Shown here: piece by piece, positions 12,920 through 25,473 of the stretch | How positions within the stretch are numbered: position 1 is the stretch's first letter | Layout: the number at the start of each line of letters is the position of its first letter | Source of the DNA: Acanthornis magna | Lineage: Eukaryota > Chordata > Aves > Passeriformes > Acanthizidae | Direction of reading: 5' to 3' | DNA: 64,000 bases | NCBI GenBank assembly: GCA_036785705.1 | Contig: JAWUZG010000005.1 | Location: 1,922,001 to 1,986,000 of the forward strand | Program-made: the position numbers and the translations under genes | The notes under the pieces: model-generated | Seen by the model: the letters and a program-made list of their open reading frames with translations, nothing else | Told to the model about the DNA's origin: nothing | Databases searched by the model: none

Positions 12920-13280
12920 GCAGCTTAATTAGGCAGAGCTGGGCAGGGAGCAGCAGTTATGACAGAAGAGGCTTTAGCTGATAGGATCGTTTTCAGCACA
13001 ATAATATTAATTAGCAATTGTGATAGGGAGCACGAGGCAGGTGGAGCACTTTCTGTCAAGGCATTTTTGTAAGGAATTAGCCTGTATAAACACCCATTGT
13101 AAATACATTGTCCTTGTCAGGTGTAATAACTGTCTGGGCACATGGCATCCCTGCTCACAATGGAAAGATAATCAAAGACACAATTCCACACTCCGGTGCT
13201 TCTCCCAGCTGCTGATTGTGTCACCAGAGAGATCCAAACAATTATAGTAGGAAAACACTGGGGGACTGGTAACAGTAATT
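12880..13280. promoter_or_regulatory. Candidate conserved non-coding element
   Basis: This block has no usable ORF apart from a 75-codon stretch. It is dense in developmental-type motifs: TTAATTAG (12925), 'aatattaattagcaatt' (13005), TGTCAA (13055), AGGTGTAATAA (13120) and AGATAATCAAAG (13167). Low-repeat, motif-dense sequence with intermediate GC is typical of vertebrate enhancers, but conservation cannot be seen from one genome. Confidence 0.2.
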
Positions 13281-13385
13281 TCCAAAATGTGGACAATAAA
13301 TAGGTTGAGAAAATGCTGTGAGTGTTGAGCCAGCCTTGGAAAAAGCTAGAGGAAAAACTCTATTTCTGACGCAAACATGGAAATT

Positions 13386-13450
13386 TGAAATGGGAGTGAG
13401 GTGCCTAAACATCTTGGAGGAACTTAGACCCTGAGCTTTCTGAAGCCAAA
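13386..13450. repeat. Fragment of ancient interspersed repeat
   Basis: 'gtgaggtgcctaaacatctt' then 'ggaacttagaccctgag' resembles the 'taggtgcctaaatacctttgaggatctgg' type segment found in old amniote repeats. It is short and diverged. Confidence 0.3.
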
Positions 13451-13559
13451 TCCCACCCTAGCCTAGAAATAATTTTGTATTTCACAGCCTTCACATTTTC
13501 CTCAGATGAATGTTGTTCTTAGAAACTTGTACAAGGAGGACTGAATCCTGAAGACATTA

Positions 13560-13920
13560 CTTAAAGGAAATTTCTATTCATGTCCCTGAATATTCACTGC
13601 TGATAATCCTGGTAATAATTCTCATGAAAAATTGTGTTGCACTGCATGTTGTAATTTATGATGTACAGCAAATATAATGTATTGTATAACTCAGTATTAC
13701 AGGTCTGCATTACATACCTGCAATATTATGCTCTGGTAATTAAACCAATTAAAGTGCAGTTATGAGCTCATTAAACCCAAGAAATATGAGATGTCAATCA
13801 ATTCTGTGTTTATCAAGATAAAATCTTATCAAAGTCAAATGATTCAGACCTTCAAGCCGAGTGTTCGTTTATGTCTCCATTTAACACACCCGGAGAGCGT
13901 GATCCAGAAAATGCCTGTAT
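13560..13920. promoter_or_regulatory. Candidate conserved non-coding element
   Basis: An AT-rich, repeat-free block without ORFs. It contains 'ggtaattaaaccaattaaag' (13736), repeated TTATCAAGATAA-like words around 13812-13833, and clusters of TAAT cores. The appearance is that of a deeply conserved enhancer. This is a judgement from composition and motif density only. Confidence 0.2.
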
Positions 13921-13929
13921 AGACAGATG

Positions 13930-16900
13930 TGACCTGCACGCACAGTCCCACTGCAGAGGGATCTGCTGCTGGATATTTTTACCTCTTTGGTTCCCATGAT
14001 TCATCCCACTGGGATATTCTGTTGCAATCATAATGTTTTAAATATTTAACGCCATCACATGATTCTATACAGATCTGATATAAGCAAAGCACAGCTCCCA
14101 GTCAGGTATGTAAGTTGTGCACATTGTCCCTCAGAGAATGCCAGAAGGACTTAGGCAGGCCGAGTTATCCTGCTGTAGTCAGATGCCTTTTCCCAGGTGC
14201 TGCCGTTCCCAAACTGGTCCCTGCAGAGTTGACAGGTCCAGCTCTCCCTCTCAGCTCAGAAGTGATCCCGAATTAGTTCTTTTGAAGTCATCTGGGACTG
14301 GTGCCTGCCTGCCTGGAGCAGAACAGTATACTCTGGAATAAATATACTTGGGGCAGAAATCTTCCCACTCAAGTTCTCCTATGGCTTTTATGGTGGGGAC
14401 AACATTTTGGGCAAAACTTCATTGCCATCCCAGTCAGTTGCTGGGAGTTTGCTGGAGCTGAGTGACGGTAATTTTGGGCTTTTGCTGTGTGTTGAGAAAT
14501 TTGGTACAGTTGTGCTGGTGATCACAGACGCTGCAGAAGGAAGAATTCAAATCATACTGAGAGGCAGCAGAGGAATGGCAGTGGCAGGGGGTTAATTGAG
14601 CTGGGTCCTGAGAGTGTCAGATATTTCAAGCAGTGGAGGGCAAGGACTGCCCTCATGTTGTTTGAGCATCTGTGATGGGCATCTAAATGCTCATCAGGCC
14701 TTTGTCTTGACTGTCATCTCTAACATAAGCAGTAATAGCACTGATGATGATGATGCTAATGAGAGTCTGATGATAGTGACTTTTTCATATGGTCCAGAAA
14801 AGCCCCACACCTCAGGTTCAGCTCATCTGAGCAGAAGAGCTGTTTATACTGATTTCTGGTGGGAGGAGAGTGTTCATGCCCAGAGATTGAGTCCACAGGG
14901 AGAAAGGAGAATTGTGGAATGACTTTGCTATTGTGAGTAACAAGATTATGATCAGAAAAAGGAGGAGGGAGAGAGGAAAATGTGGATGATGTTATTACCA
15001 AAATGAAAGAATTTGGATATAATCATAGCAGTTAGGGAAATGTGTTTTTAAAGACCTTGAGAGAAGTCATAATGAGAGTTTACTTTGTAGATCTAATCAC
15101 AGTTTACAAGACCATATGCCAGTTCCCAGTGGTGTCCATAGTGAACAGCAGGACATCAGTAAGTTTCCATATGTGGCTTCCCCCCTAGAAGGAGAACAAA
15201 GCCAGTGAGAAGAACTGGAGTGACCCAGCACTGGGGGAGCCTCTGAGCTCCTTTTGACTGGGATGCCCTCATGCATCGTTTGGTTGTTACCTGGTAACAC
15301 TGGCATAAATTCTTCTCCAGTGTGACTGAGCCCACAAGAGAAAAGGAGAAACTCTGAGAGGGATCGTAGGTTCTAATTTTATGGATATGTCCTCATGAAA
15401 CAGAGCTGAAGTGTGCATACCATGACATCTGTCCCAGATACCCGATGAGCATTTGGAGCCGTATCAGTAGTGGGGGAGAGGGGAGGGATGTTTGGTGCCA
15501 ACAGGGCATTACTACCTTGTGAAACGTGCCAGTGCAGAGAAGATCATGATCTCAGCTTCTGCCCCAAGCTTTCCCTAACTTCAGAAAAAATGTGCTTGTT
15601 CGTGCCACTTTGGTCAGATCCCTCCATCAGCCACCCTTGGAGCTTGGCATTGCCTCAGTCCCACTGCGGCATTAGCACTTTCCAGGTCAGAGCACACAGC
15701 ACTGGGAATTTGCAAGGGGCTATGGAATCACCAGATGTTCTCCTGGTTTTGCTGAGGGAGAGTAGTGGTTGGGGGTGCAACCTTTTGGAGGAGTGGACTT
15801 GGAAGAGATACCCCAATGAAGAAGAAGAAATTATGTTCCCCAGGAACGGAATGTGGAATCATTTGATGTCTTCTGGAGGTCGTTGCTGCAGCCTGGCACT
15901 ATTGCTCCAGGGTGATCTTTACATGTGTCCTGTGTGCTGTTTTGTGATTGACATCAGCTCAGGGAAAGGAACTGTCACAGTCTGGTGATGAGACAGTGGT
16001 TCTTGATGTCACCCTGATGTTACTGATTCACAGCTTGCTCTGGAGGGGCAGGAACAGTCTGAGATCCACCACAAGCAGCCGAGTGCCTGCGCAGTACCTT
16101 CAGGTAGACTCTAGCTCAGGGCTGGGCTTGGCTTGCACCTCTGGTTGCAGTCAACATATCATCATTTCCACAGAAGAAACAGAGGATTGTGACGGTCACG
16201 TCTTTCCATGGGATCAAGGAGTGGAGGTTCCTAATGAGCTGCAGGGGGAAGGAGGACACTTCAGTCAGTGACTGTTCCTCTCAGGGCAGTGGCACACCAG
16301 GAGCTGCAGGGCCAAGGGAGCTCTGCCTGCCCAGGAGCTGCGGAGCCGAGCGGGAGAGCGGCTCCAGCCAGGGCTGTGCCAAGGAGCAACGTGCTCCTCT
16401 CCGTGTTACTGAGCGTCGGGCCAGGGGCTCGGAGACCAAAAGGAAAAAGCCCTCATGGGAGATGGCCTATTTTTAATGAGCCCAAACCTCTTCCACAAAT
16501 TAAGTGAAATATTTTAAAAGGAAACAATATTACTTGGGTTTTATTTGTTTCAGCTACTTAGTTACAGCTCCACCTGGACACAATTAATGGAGGAAATAGA
16601 GTATTTTATAAGCCCAGGACTCTGAGATAGATATTTTGTGACCATGTGAAATTCTTTGCCCTAATCACCACACATTCCTTGGGAGAAGGTTGTATATTGC
16701 TGAAGATTATTAGCCTTGGTTCCAAAAATGTGTCTAGTCATTGAAAGGCAAAGGTCAAAAATTGTCATGGCATTCCTCAGTGACAAAGTTTGCCCTCCCC
16801 TTTCCACTAAAGTCCCTGCTGTCCATCTCTGGCTCAGGTCTGTCCTAATAAAGTATTCCTCAGCAAAGAAGAGAGAAATTACCTTTCCACTGAAGCAAGT

Positions 16901-17690
16901 TTAATTTCCCAGATCCCTTTCAGACTCCCTGTGATGTAAATCTCTTGGGCCTTCAGCACCTTATTTCTCCCTGACTTGGAGGGTTTTTTAATAGAATATG
17001 ATTTCCCCTTTACTTGCTTATTTACAGGATGATTTTTTCACATCACTGAATCATCTTGTTTCAGTGGTATCTAAAACCAAACTCTCTGATCTTTGCTGGT
17101 CAGGGAATAAAAACAGATTGAGGTAAAACCTGGGAATGAACGTTGTTTAGATGAAGAGTTTTGTTTGTGCCCTGTCCCTTTTTCTTGATGATGGGCAACA
17201 ACAAAGGTACCCTTAGAATAAGAAAGAGAGTGTTTTTTCAGTCTTCTGGAACTGCCTCAAATATCAGAGATGGGACCCACAGAATACCAGGCCTGGGAGT
17301 TCTGGCAGGAGCAAGTGGGGCAGCAGGGTGTGATTTCTGGCTGGAGAGAACTGATCAGTTCCTCAGGTGGTGCAGGCCTACGGCCTCATTACTCAGCCAT
17401 CCCCTACTCCCAGGGAGCCCTAAATCTTCTCCCTTTCAGCTCCCAGAGCAGTGCTGGGCCGACTGCATTGCAGCAGGCTCCTACAAGAGGAGGTAAACAA
17501 CACCTCGTCGATGCAGTAATCTGTGCGAATGTCCCAACAGCGAACCCAACAGAGGAGTGAATAAACAAACACCCCCCTTCGCCTTCCCCTCCGCCCCGAT
17601 GATAAATTTGGGTTACTGTACACGTCACTCCTCAGGCCGTGCAGGGCTGCTGTGAATCCATTAGTAGGGCAAGGGTGAGTGACTTCTGAC
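13930..17690. other. Non-coding stretch, no gene recognised
   Basis: Contains a short GAT-rich run (14742-14755), a 172-codon plus-strand frame (15470-15988) with no recognisable domain, and the CpG cluster at 16341-16431. A short splice-bracketed segment (17440-17492) is open in all frames and uninformative. Confidence 0.6.
16341..16431. other. Small CpG cluster
   Basis: Nine CpG dinucleotides occur in 91 bp of GC-rich DNA, whereas the flanking kilobases are CpG-poor. It is too short for a standard CpG island. It lies within overlapping 95- and 79-codon open frames that I do not recognise. A weak promoter, a young insertion or a chance pocket are all possible. A comparable cluster of nine CpGs is at 26024-26130. 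Confidence 0.5.
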
Positions 17691-17699
17691 TTCAGCGAC

Positions 17700-17960
17700 C
17701 CTTAAAGTTAATCCAGCATTGTAGGGGCAGAATTAAATGTGATGAGCTCAGAAAGTGTGATAAAACCAGATTTAAGTGCACAGCTGGACAGCAACCTATA
17801 AAGGCAGAATTTAAAACCGTAATAAAAACTTTGTAATCTAATTACGACAGCAGAGTTAAAGGTGAGGTATTTGCAGCATGATTCACATGCACCATGGCTA
17901 ACCTCTGACATCTTGAATATATTATGTGGTTTCTTCACTACAGGAGTAATTTTTGAGTTA
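17700..17960. promoter_or_regulatory. Candidate non-coding element with a paired-homeodomain P3 site
   Basis: TAATCTAATTA at 17834-17844 is an exact P3 dimer site (TAAT, three bases, ATTA) of the type bound by paired-class homeodomain proteins. Nearby are GTGATAAAA (17758), 'agagttaaaggtgag' (17851) and 'catgattcacatgcaccatgg' words, with no repeat and no long ORF. Motif seen directly; enhancer role inferred. Confidence 0.25.
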
Positions 17961-20900
17961 CTCTCTCACACTACATCGTTCCCTACGTTTTATTCTCCTG
18001 CACTGTCTGGAGGTTGCAGGGCAGGGCAAAAGCATCTGCTTTCTGTACTTCTGGCTTGAGGGGTTTCAGGGCTGCTTCTCCCCATGCTCTGAGCACCGGG
18101 GCAGGGGATTGCAGCAGGTGCGCAGCACCTCCAAAACATTGCAGCTCCTGAGAGAGTCTGAGGAGAAGTTGCAGCAAGAGTGGCCACATCTCGAGCTGGT
18201 TTTAGCCTAGGTAGACTTCATACCTGCGGGAGGGAGGATGCAAAGGAAGTTAGAGCTTGGATGCAGGATACAGTCCCAAGCCCACGTAGTTGACATCCTG
18301 TCTTCATTGCAATAGGCACCTAATTAACGCCACCACTGATAGCAGCCATCTCTCTGATTTCAGTGCTGGCTTGTCCACACACTGGAGGGAGGGGGAAAGC
18401 CAGCCTGTGAACCCTGCCTGGCTCCTCTGGACCGCTGCCAGTGGCAGGGCTTGCTTTGCCCATCTGGTTCAGAGTGCTCTCACCAGGATGGACCTGAGGT
18501 TGCTGTCTCACTTGGCAGTGTCCAAGTCTGACATCTGCCAGCAGAGGGGTTCCACACTAAAGCAGAGCTCTTTTCCCTGCCTCTCATTAAGCATTGTTCA
18601 GCATCCCAGCAGCGTTTCATATGTGGGGAGGTGTAGTGGTGGGATTTAACCAAGTTTGCTCAAGTTGCTAACAGCTGGGTAGTTCTCTAGGAAGGGCAGC
18701 CGGAGAGATCTCACTTCCTTTAGCCAGCCTATGTCAAGACAGAAATTTCAAATTAGGAATCTGCCTCGTGATAGTTCTGATTTTGTTTGTTCATCCCAAA
18801 CAGCAATTCAAAAATGGAGCAAAAATGCCAGAAGAAAATCTTTCTATATGAAGTCTGTAAAGCTCTGTAATGGGGGCTTTTTGAGCTAAAATAACTTAGT
18901 GGCATTTCTGAAATCAAGTTGCTTTTCATTTCATTCTTTTTTAATTTAGCTGAAAAGCATTCTTTTAAGTCTGATTGACACAAACTATATGTCTATAGGA
19001 TAATGCTCACAGGAGGAGCAAAGGACAGCTTTGTTTTGTACATTCCACATCCCAAAATAAACTACATCCTCCCTCAAGGCAGTGTGAACACAGCTGATCA
19101 ATCTCCACAAGTGTTATTCTTAAACTGGTGAAATATTTCCCATGTTTGTAAAACCAAACTGAACCAGATCTGTTGCTTAGGTTTCCCCAATGAGTAATCC
19201 ATTAATATTTTTCCTCAAGAAAATAAATAATTTTTAAGATGCTGTGTTTCAGAACATGTCCTTCTTTTTCCCCTTTTATGAAGCTCAGAAGGGAACAACA
19301 GAGCCCTCAAGGACACCTTGTGAAGGGTTCGGGGTGATGCTCTGCCAAGGAAAGAGGGGGGGTGTGAGAGCCATTGGCTAAAATAGGGGATCGATATCAG
19401 CAGTGGGTGGGAAAGAGGTGTGGAGTGCTCTTGGAAAAGGATTGCTCAAAATTCCAAGAACACCTCGCCTTTGTGATCATGGGCCTGTCTCAGTACTGAT
19501 ATTTAAGAGACAGAGATCTGCTTTTCGCTTTATAGAGAAAAAGATGTTATGTGCATGTATTCAGGTGCTCTATACACTTCTGTTATTCCTGAGATAACTT
19601 GGCTGTCCTTCTGTTCCTAGAGCTGTACAACATTACACTGGGAGAGAGCCCTGCACAGGACACAACAGCTTTTAAAATGGGATTGAAGACTACCAGAAAA
19701 CACCACAACAAACAGCCCAAAACACAGGAAGGAACCCTCCAGTTGCAGGAGGAGGAGCGAGGATCAAAAGAGAAACATCCCAGGTACAAAGAGGGTGAGA
19801 TCCCATGGAGCCCAGGCCCGCAGCCACACACTGCCTGCTCCGGTGGCGTTAGAAATCCTGTCCTGTATGGCAGCTCCCACATGCTCCAACTCTCTGTGCA
19901 GGGAGCATTTAACACCCTCAGTCTGCAAGACACAGACAGGAGGTGGTAAATACCTTGATAAGGAAACTGGAGTGAAAATACCAGCTTTAGGCAATCCAGA
20001 TTTTATCAGGGAAGTATGCAGGAATGAGTAACTGCCTGACATGCAGATGTGCCTCTGCACAGTGCCAGCAGCCTGCCAGTCCCCACATCTGGCCTCAGGG
20101 GACACGCTCCCATTTCCAAACTCATGTGACTTTGGGGGGATGTTGGGGAGGTATTTTTGCATGGAGTGCTCACTCAGGTAATGGCAGTGCCCAAAATGAA
20201 TCTGCAGCTCCCTGCCTAGAAGAATCCCTAGATTTAGCACTGGAGACTTGTTTTTCTGCTGTAAGAAGCAGCTTGGCTTGTGAGCAAAGGCTGTTGGTCT
20301 GCTTAGCAGTGACATACATGTCACAGCATGGGAATCCATGTGTGCTGGTTGAAAACAAGATCCTGGAATCCAAGGGCTGGCAAAGTCATGAAGCAATTAA
20401 TCCTGTGTATTGCTCAGTGAATGGATGGTGTCTGGTGAACCATTGCTGTCGCTGTCACTGTGGGACCAAGACAAGACTTGTGCCCAGTCCCATAATAGTC
20501 TCTGCAATGTGCGTCACAAATTTGGTGGGAACGGTTGGAAACTGAAGTGCTGTGAACTGGCATAACACAAAAATTCACACTTGAGGAGATAGGGGAATGG
20601 TGAAGAAAGAACCCCAGGTAAGCTGTAACGACACCAATCCTGTCAGAGTTCAAGGAGTGTCTGGATGATGTTGTAGTCATATGGTTTAGCTTTAAATTGT
20701 CCTGTGAGGTGGGGAATTGTACTCAATTAACTTTATGGGTTCTGCCCAATGTGAATATTCCATGGTTTGATACAGACAGTTTGAAGAATTGTTGCTTGGT
20801 CTCTTACCGTAGCCCTGGACTCCAATACAAGGTAAAGGACCTGCCTGTTAGCTGTTCTCCCTCACACTCCAGATCTCTAGGGAGCTCATGGCTTGGGCTG

Positions 20901-21356
20901 TCATCAACCAAGGTGGGAAATGTCTATTCAGAGAGCCTGTCCCTGCTCTGCCAATGCTCTTCAGGTGTCTGACAGGCATTTGGACCTTGCTGTTTGGTTT
21001 TGACATTGATTCTTCACCAGATTTACGTTAGAAGAGAAGGTACAACCAGCCCATTACTTGGTGGGAAGGAGAGAGCAGGAAGAGCTTGGCAGCTCAAAGG
21101 GATGTTCTGGAAACCTGAACAAGGAGAGAGGAAAGCCTTGCTGAAATGATAAGGGATGGGGGCAGCACTCATCACTGTGCCACACCAGGAGACTGGCTGC
21201 CAAAGGGGCACAGGCAGTCTCCTTCTTGGGGTGGTGCTTAGTGGGGCTAATGACAACCATAAGTAGGAAAAATATGGATGCTATTGGAGAGAGAGGCCCA
21301 GGAGTGGATAAAGAATAAATTGGCTGTGCTGTGTACAGAGAGGGCCAAACAGATGT

Positions 21357-21428
21357 TGGGGCTGATCCAGAGCCCATTGAGTTAATGGAAAGGCTCCCTT
21401 TGGTTTCGTTGGATGCTGTCTCAGACCC
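21357..21428. repeat. Ancient palindromic-type interspersed repeat
   Basis: 'gctgatccagagcccattga' plus 'gttaatggaaaggctccc' is close to the left arm of an old amniote inverted-repeat element ('tgatccaaagcccattgaag', 'tcaatggaaagactccc'). The following 'tttggtttcgttggatgctg' is a degraded complementary right arm. The 65-codon plus-strand frame here is repeat-derived. Confidence 0.5.
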
Positions 21429-22744
21429 ATTCCAGCTTCACAGGAAGCAGTGGAGACCAAGAGCAATAACTCGTGGTGACTGGAGTGGTGTGAGTTGCAG
21501 AGGTGTGGGCTGGGGGGGTTCATGCTGAAAACAGATGGATCTGACAGACCCTTTGGGCTGGATGACCCCTCTGCCCGCTCTCCCCACCTGGTCCTGAGCA
21601 GCCGCATGTGGGATTGGTCCTCTAGCCAACATTCTGGCATAATTCTGACCAGAACTGGCTTTTCTGCCTTCTGATGCACCCTCCTACTCAAAGAGGTTCC
21701 AGTGTGATCTTGCGGTGGCCCAGGATTTAGAAACCAGTGATTTGAGCCATCCACAGAGAAGGAAGAAAGGAGGTCTGCTAAGAGCAGTTGACCAGGGAGG
21801 AATTTTGTTGTGGACCAGCAAAAAAAATAATGTAAAGCAGGTGTTTCTGCAATTGCGAGACATTTGTAAAGCCAACGTGTCTAACAAGTCTCCCACTCAC
21901 ATTCTGGTCCACGTGACATGGCAAGGTCTGGCATGGAGGACCACAAATAGAAAACATCTCTGTACTAGTTGGCGTGCACCAGGGCCTCCCTCCCCTTCTG
22001 CTCTCTGCTTCTCTGTTTATTTAGGTGTGCGTCTTTGTTTCTGTTTTTACACTTAGCACAAATGGAGAGGAAGTGGGATTTCATACGGCTTAGGAGGCTG
22101 GAGCTCACCACACCTCAGAGCATGGGCCTTTATTTGTCCTCACTCCGCAGGTGCAAGTGTTTGCAGCCCAGACCCTCATCGGTATGAACTGCCTCAGGCT
22201 CCATGACAGCTCCCTCCTCGGAGCCAGCCCCTTTGAGGAGGATTGTGGTATCCAGAGGTGCAGACACAGGCCATGCTTGGGCCAAGCTAGTCTCGTGTTT
22301 AGGAGCAGGAACTGGAAGCTGAGCAGTGTCCTTTTACTCCAGGTGATGGTACCAGGAGGAATGGATCAACCATGGCACGCAAAGATGCCACAACAAACAG
22401 CAGATGCTGTTTTGGTCAGGGTTGTGAATTTACTGGAAATGTAATTTGGGGAATGCTTGAATTTAGTTGAATTTAGGCCAACTTGGAGAGGGGCAAGGAA
22501 TAAAGTTTTAAGGGTAAGTTCAGGGCTCTTCTCAGCACTCCCTTTCCCTCTGCAGCTGTTCCTTTGTTCCAAGCATGTATGCACAACACCAGGGCCAACC
22601 ATGGCTTGTGCTGAGCTGCATTTTAGGTACTTAACAGGTTTGAATCACGACCCTGCAACACCCAATCTCCAAAATAGAATCTCTCTCTCTTATTGACAAT
22701 AGTGGACTTCTAGCCCTGTTTAAAAAGAAACTGATACTGAGAGA

Positions 22745-22785
22745 AGCCGCTGAACTTTCTGAGTGAGCCGCTGAACTTTCTGAGT
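22745..22785. repeat. Perfect 21-bp tandem duplication
   Basis: The unit 'agccgctgaactttctgagt' plus one g occurs twice in direct succession without mismatch (the last base of the second unit differs). It looks like a recent local slippage or end-joining duplication. Confidence 0.95.
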
Positions 22786-25473
22786 CTGTTTAGGGCTGGA
22801 TGAATTGCCTGGCAGGAAGGTTGTGTGGAAGTTTGGCTATCCCACCGTAACACAGCTGAAGGAGATCACCTCAGCCCTGACTTCCAGTCCTCTTTTTAAC
22901 CATGCTGGCTTGTTTACATTTGGGTGGTAGATGGGTGGAGCCATTACTCCAGTTTTTTGGCTCGTATCTGTCCACTTGGATGTCAGTGTAAGCTTTTGCA
23001 ATTATATCATAATCATGGCCTGCTATTGGAAATGATTAGTTGGTTCATTTTCCATAAATATTGGCTGGCTGGCTTCACCTGGCAGAGGCTGGGAATTGTC
23101 ATGGCAGAGATGAAAGCCCAGAGAATATGGGGATTCATAACTCCATGAGAGCTATGGTGTTTTCCAGTCTAACAGGACTATTGGATTTAGACATGAGCAG
23201 GACACTGGACTGGGATTCGGGGAGCGATAGAGAAAGTACAGGTATTTCAAAGCAAGTGCTGTTTTCATCATAAAGTGAATTTCTTATTAAACTAAGCCCC
23301 AGACTAATAGGGGAACTTTTAAATGTGAGGGGAAAGTTGAAAAATATCCAGGCTTTATAATTAAATAGCATTTCCCATTCCTACATCTCCAGCATGGCAG
23401 CCTGTGCTCTTCCACACTGACCAACTCCAGTGGGCAGAACCGCATGTAAAATGTAGCCATGTATGAACTTCAAGGCTATTTATTCTACAAATGAGCTCCA
23501 ATTCCAAGTAACGCTGATGCCAATCAGGTTTTTTTCCCCGGGACTCAGGCATACAGCGCACTTTCCGCTTTTGGAGCTCATCATTCCATAACTCCAGAAA
23601 TTGCAATATAAACCTTGGCTACTACGCACACTTCAGCTTGAAAACACAGCAGTGATCTGGGATTTTAATTCGAGCAAATTTGAGAGTGGATTAGAAATAG
23701 GATCCAGATGCATCTCTAATAGTGAAAAGAAAAATTAGCAGAGCATTGGAGCTGAAATGAACTCTGTCTCTCTTTCAGCTTTTTTCCTCCTTTTGCTTTA
23801 TAAGAGAAATTACATAGACCTAAAGCACCATAATTAAATTGTCATTTGTTCCTTTCCTTGGTAGAAACTCTGCCCAGCTGAACACATCTCTGTTTCCATC
23901 CTGGGCATTTACCTACAGCACGGGGCTGGGGGCGGGGGACAGTTTCTTACTTGTTTTAAGAAATTAGGAATCAGAGGCATGCACAGCCTGTCTGGTAGAG
24001 TCTTCAGCGAGCAAGCTGCCAGGCTCTGCAGGTTATACATCATTAGCACACAGAGTGTCCAGGAGAGCCCAAAGCTTGTGCAGGTGTGCTGGCAGAGCTC
24101 GCACCACTTCCCTCCCTCCTTCTCCACCGCACTTCCAGCAAGCTGATACTTGAAACCCGATGTGGCAAAATCACAGAGAGCTCCTCTCGAGTTTGTCAGC
24201 TCCCAGCTCACCCAGCAGACGTGACTGTGAGAGGGCGCGTGGAGCCTGGAAGGGACTCGCTGGAAAAACAAAACCATCGAGTCAAAAGCTTAGTGTGTTT
24301 TTCCATGAGTGTATGAAAAAAAGTGTGAGTGTTTTTTTAAGCACATTCAGATATTAGAAGTTTAGGGAACACAGAGACAGCTTCTTTTTTCTTTTTTCCC
24401 CTCTTTTTTCCCCTGCCCTTGAACTTTCAGAATGACTGTAGGGAATATATCCCAGGCTGTTTCCAATGACCCATTCGCATGGTGGGTTTATTTCAGCTTT
24501 TCCCAAAAGGGGAGTGAGCTTCATTCGACCTCTGCTCTGGCATTAGCTGCCATTATTTGTGCATCCTACTCAGATAATCAATAAAGTGAATGGCATCTGA
24601 AAATAATTATACACACAGCTCTTCCCCAGCTTCCAAGATGAAGACAGAAGCTGGGAAAGGAGCCTTTGCATATTCAGCACTTGTTAAAGGAATGAAATAT
24701 AGTGCTGTGTGTTACTGTTGTATCCCGAGTCCTGGGCATTCAGCAGCAGTTTCTTTTGATGTTGCATAGCACAGCACTCTGGCCACATGCACCTGAACAC
24801 AAAGCTCATGAGCTTTCCCATCCTTCCTGACTTCGCTGGAAAAGTTGTGCTATCTGCTCGTGTGGCATGCCAAAGGGCAAGAACTCCTGTTGGGAGGAAG
24901 GATCTAGCTGGGTCGGTCCCCTCTTTTCTTTAAGGGACACTACCACAGCTGCATTTTTACAGCCAAATGTCCTGGTCCAGGGCCAGCATGCGGTGACAAG
25001 TAGGTGGCCTGTGCAAGGTGTGGTGTCTCTCTGGAGCATGGGATGAGCTTTTCCAGTAAAAATCCATGTTCAGCCCCTTAGCTAAAATGGCAAGGGGCTG
25101 TCTCTACCGGGCTCGTGGCAAAGTCACCTTGAGATATCCATCAGGCTGTCACTGCCTACTGAAGAACCTGATTCAGGTTCTCCATCACCCAGCAGAGTCC
25201 TCCCAGCCAGGAAAGTAGTGAGTCATGTTGTATTAGAAGATATTTAATGTCTATTTTAGGAGGTTTGCAGCCTCAGCCTCCCTTCAGGCAGTGGCCAAGA
25301 TGAGCCATTGGCATGAACCTGAGTGTTCCCACTGCAGCCTCCCTGAACAGCAGTGGCACCGGATGCCAATGTGGGGCCTCTGAGCTGAGCAGGTGGCAGG
25401 AAAAGGAGAGGCACAGATTTTGCCAGGGCAAGGTGTAATTGCAGGGTATGACTGTGCCCTTTTCCTCCTGCAG

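Larger units (their letters stand above)
17961..25470. other. Non-coding stretch, no gene recognised
   Basis: Unique DNA with an ancient repeat (21357-21428) and the 21-bp duplication (22745-22785). A 210-codon minus frame (19764-20396) and a 173-codon plus frame (20024-20545) overlap each other on opposite strands and cannot both be genes; neither has a familiar motif. A splice-bracketed 94-bp segment at 22057-22150 has a weak donor. Confidence 0.6.

Noticed and set aside
19764..20545. 210-codon minus frame and 173-codon plus frame over the same region
   Set aside because: They overlap on opposite strands, neither has a recognisable motif, and no upstream promoter or splice context supports either.
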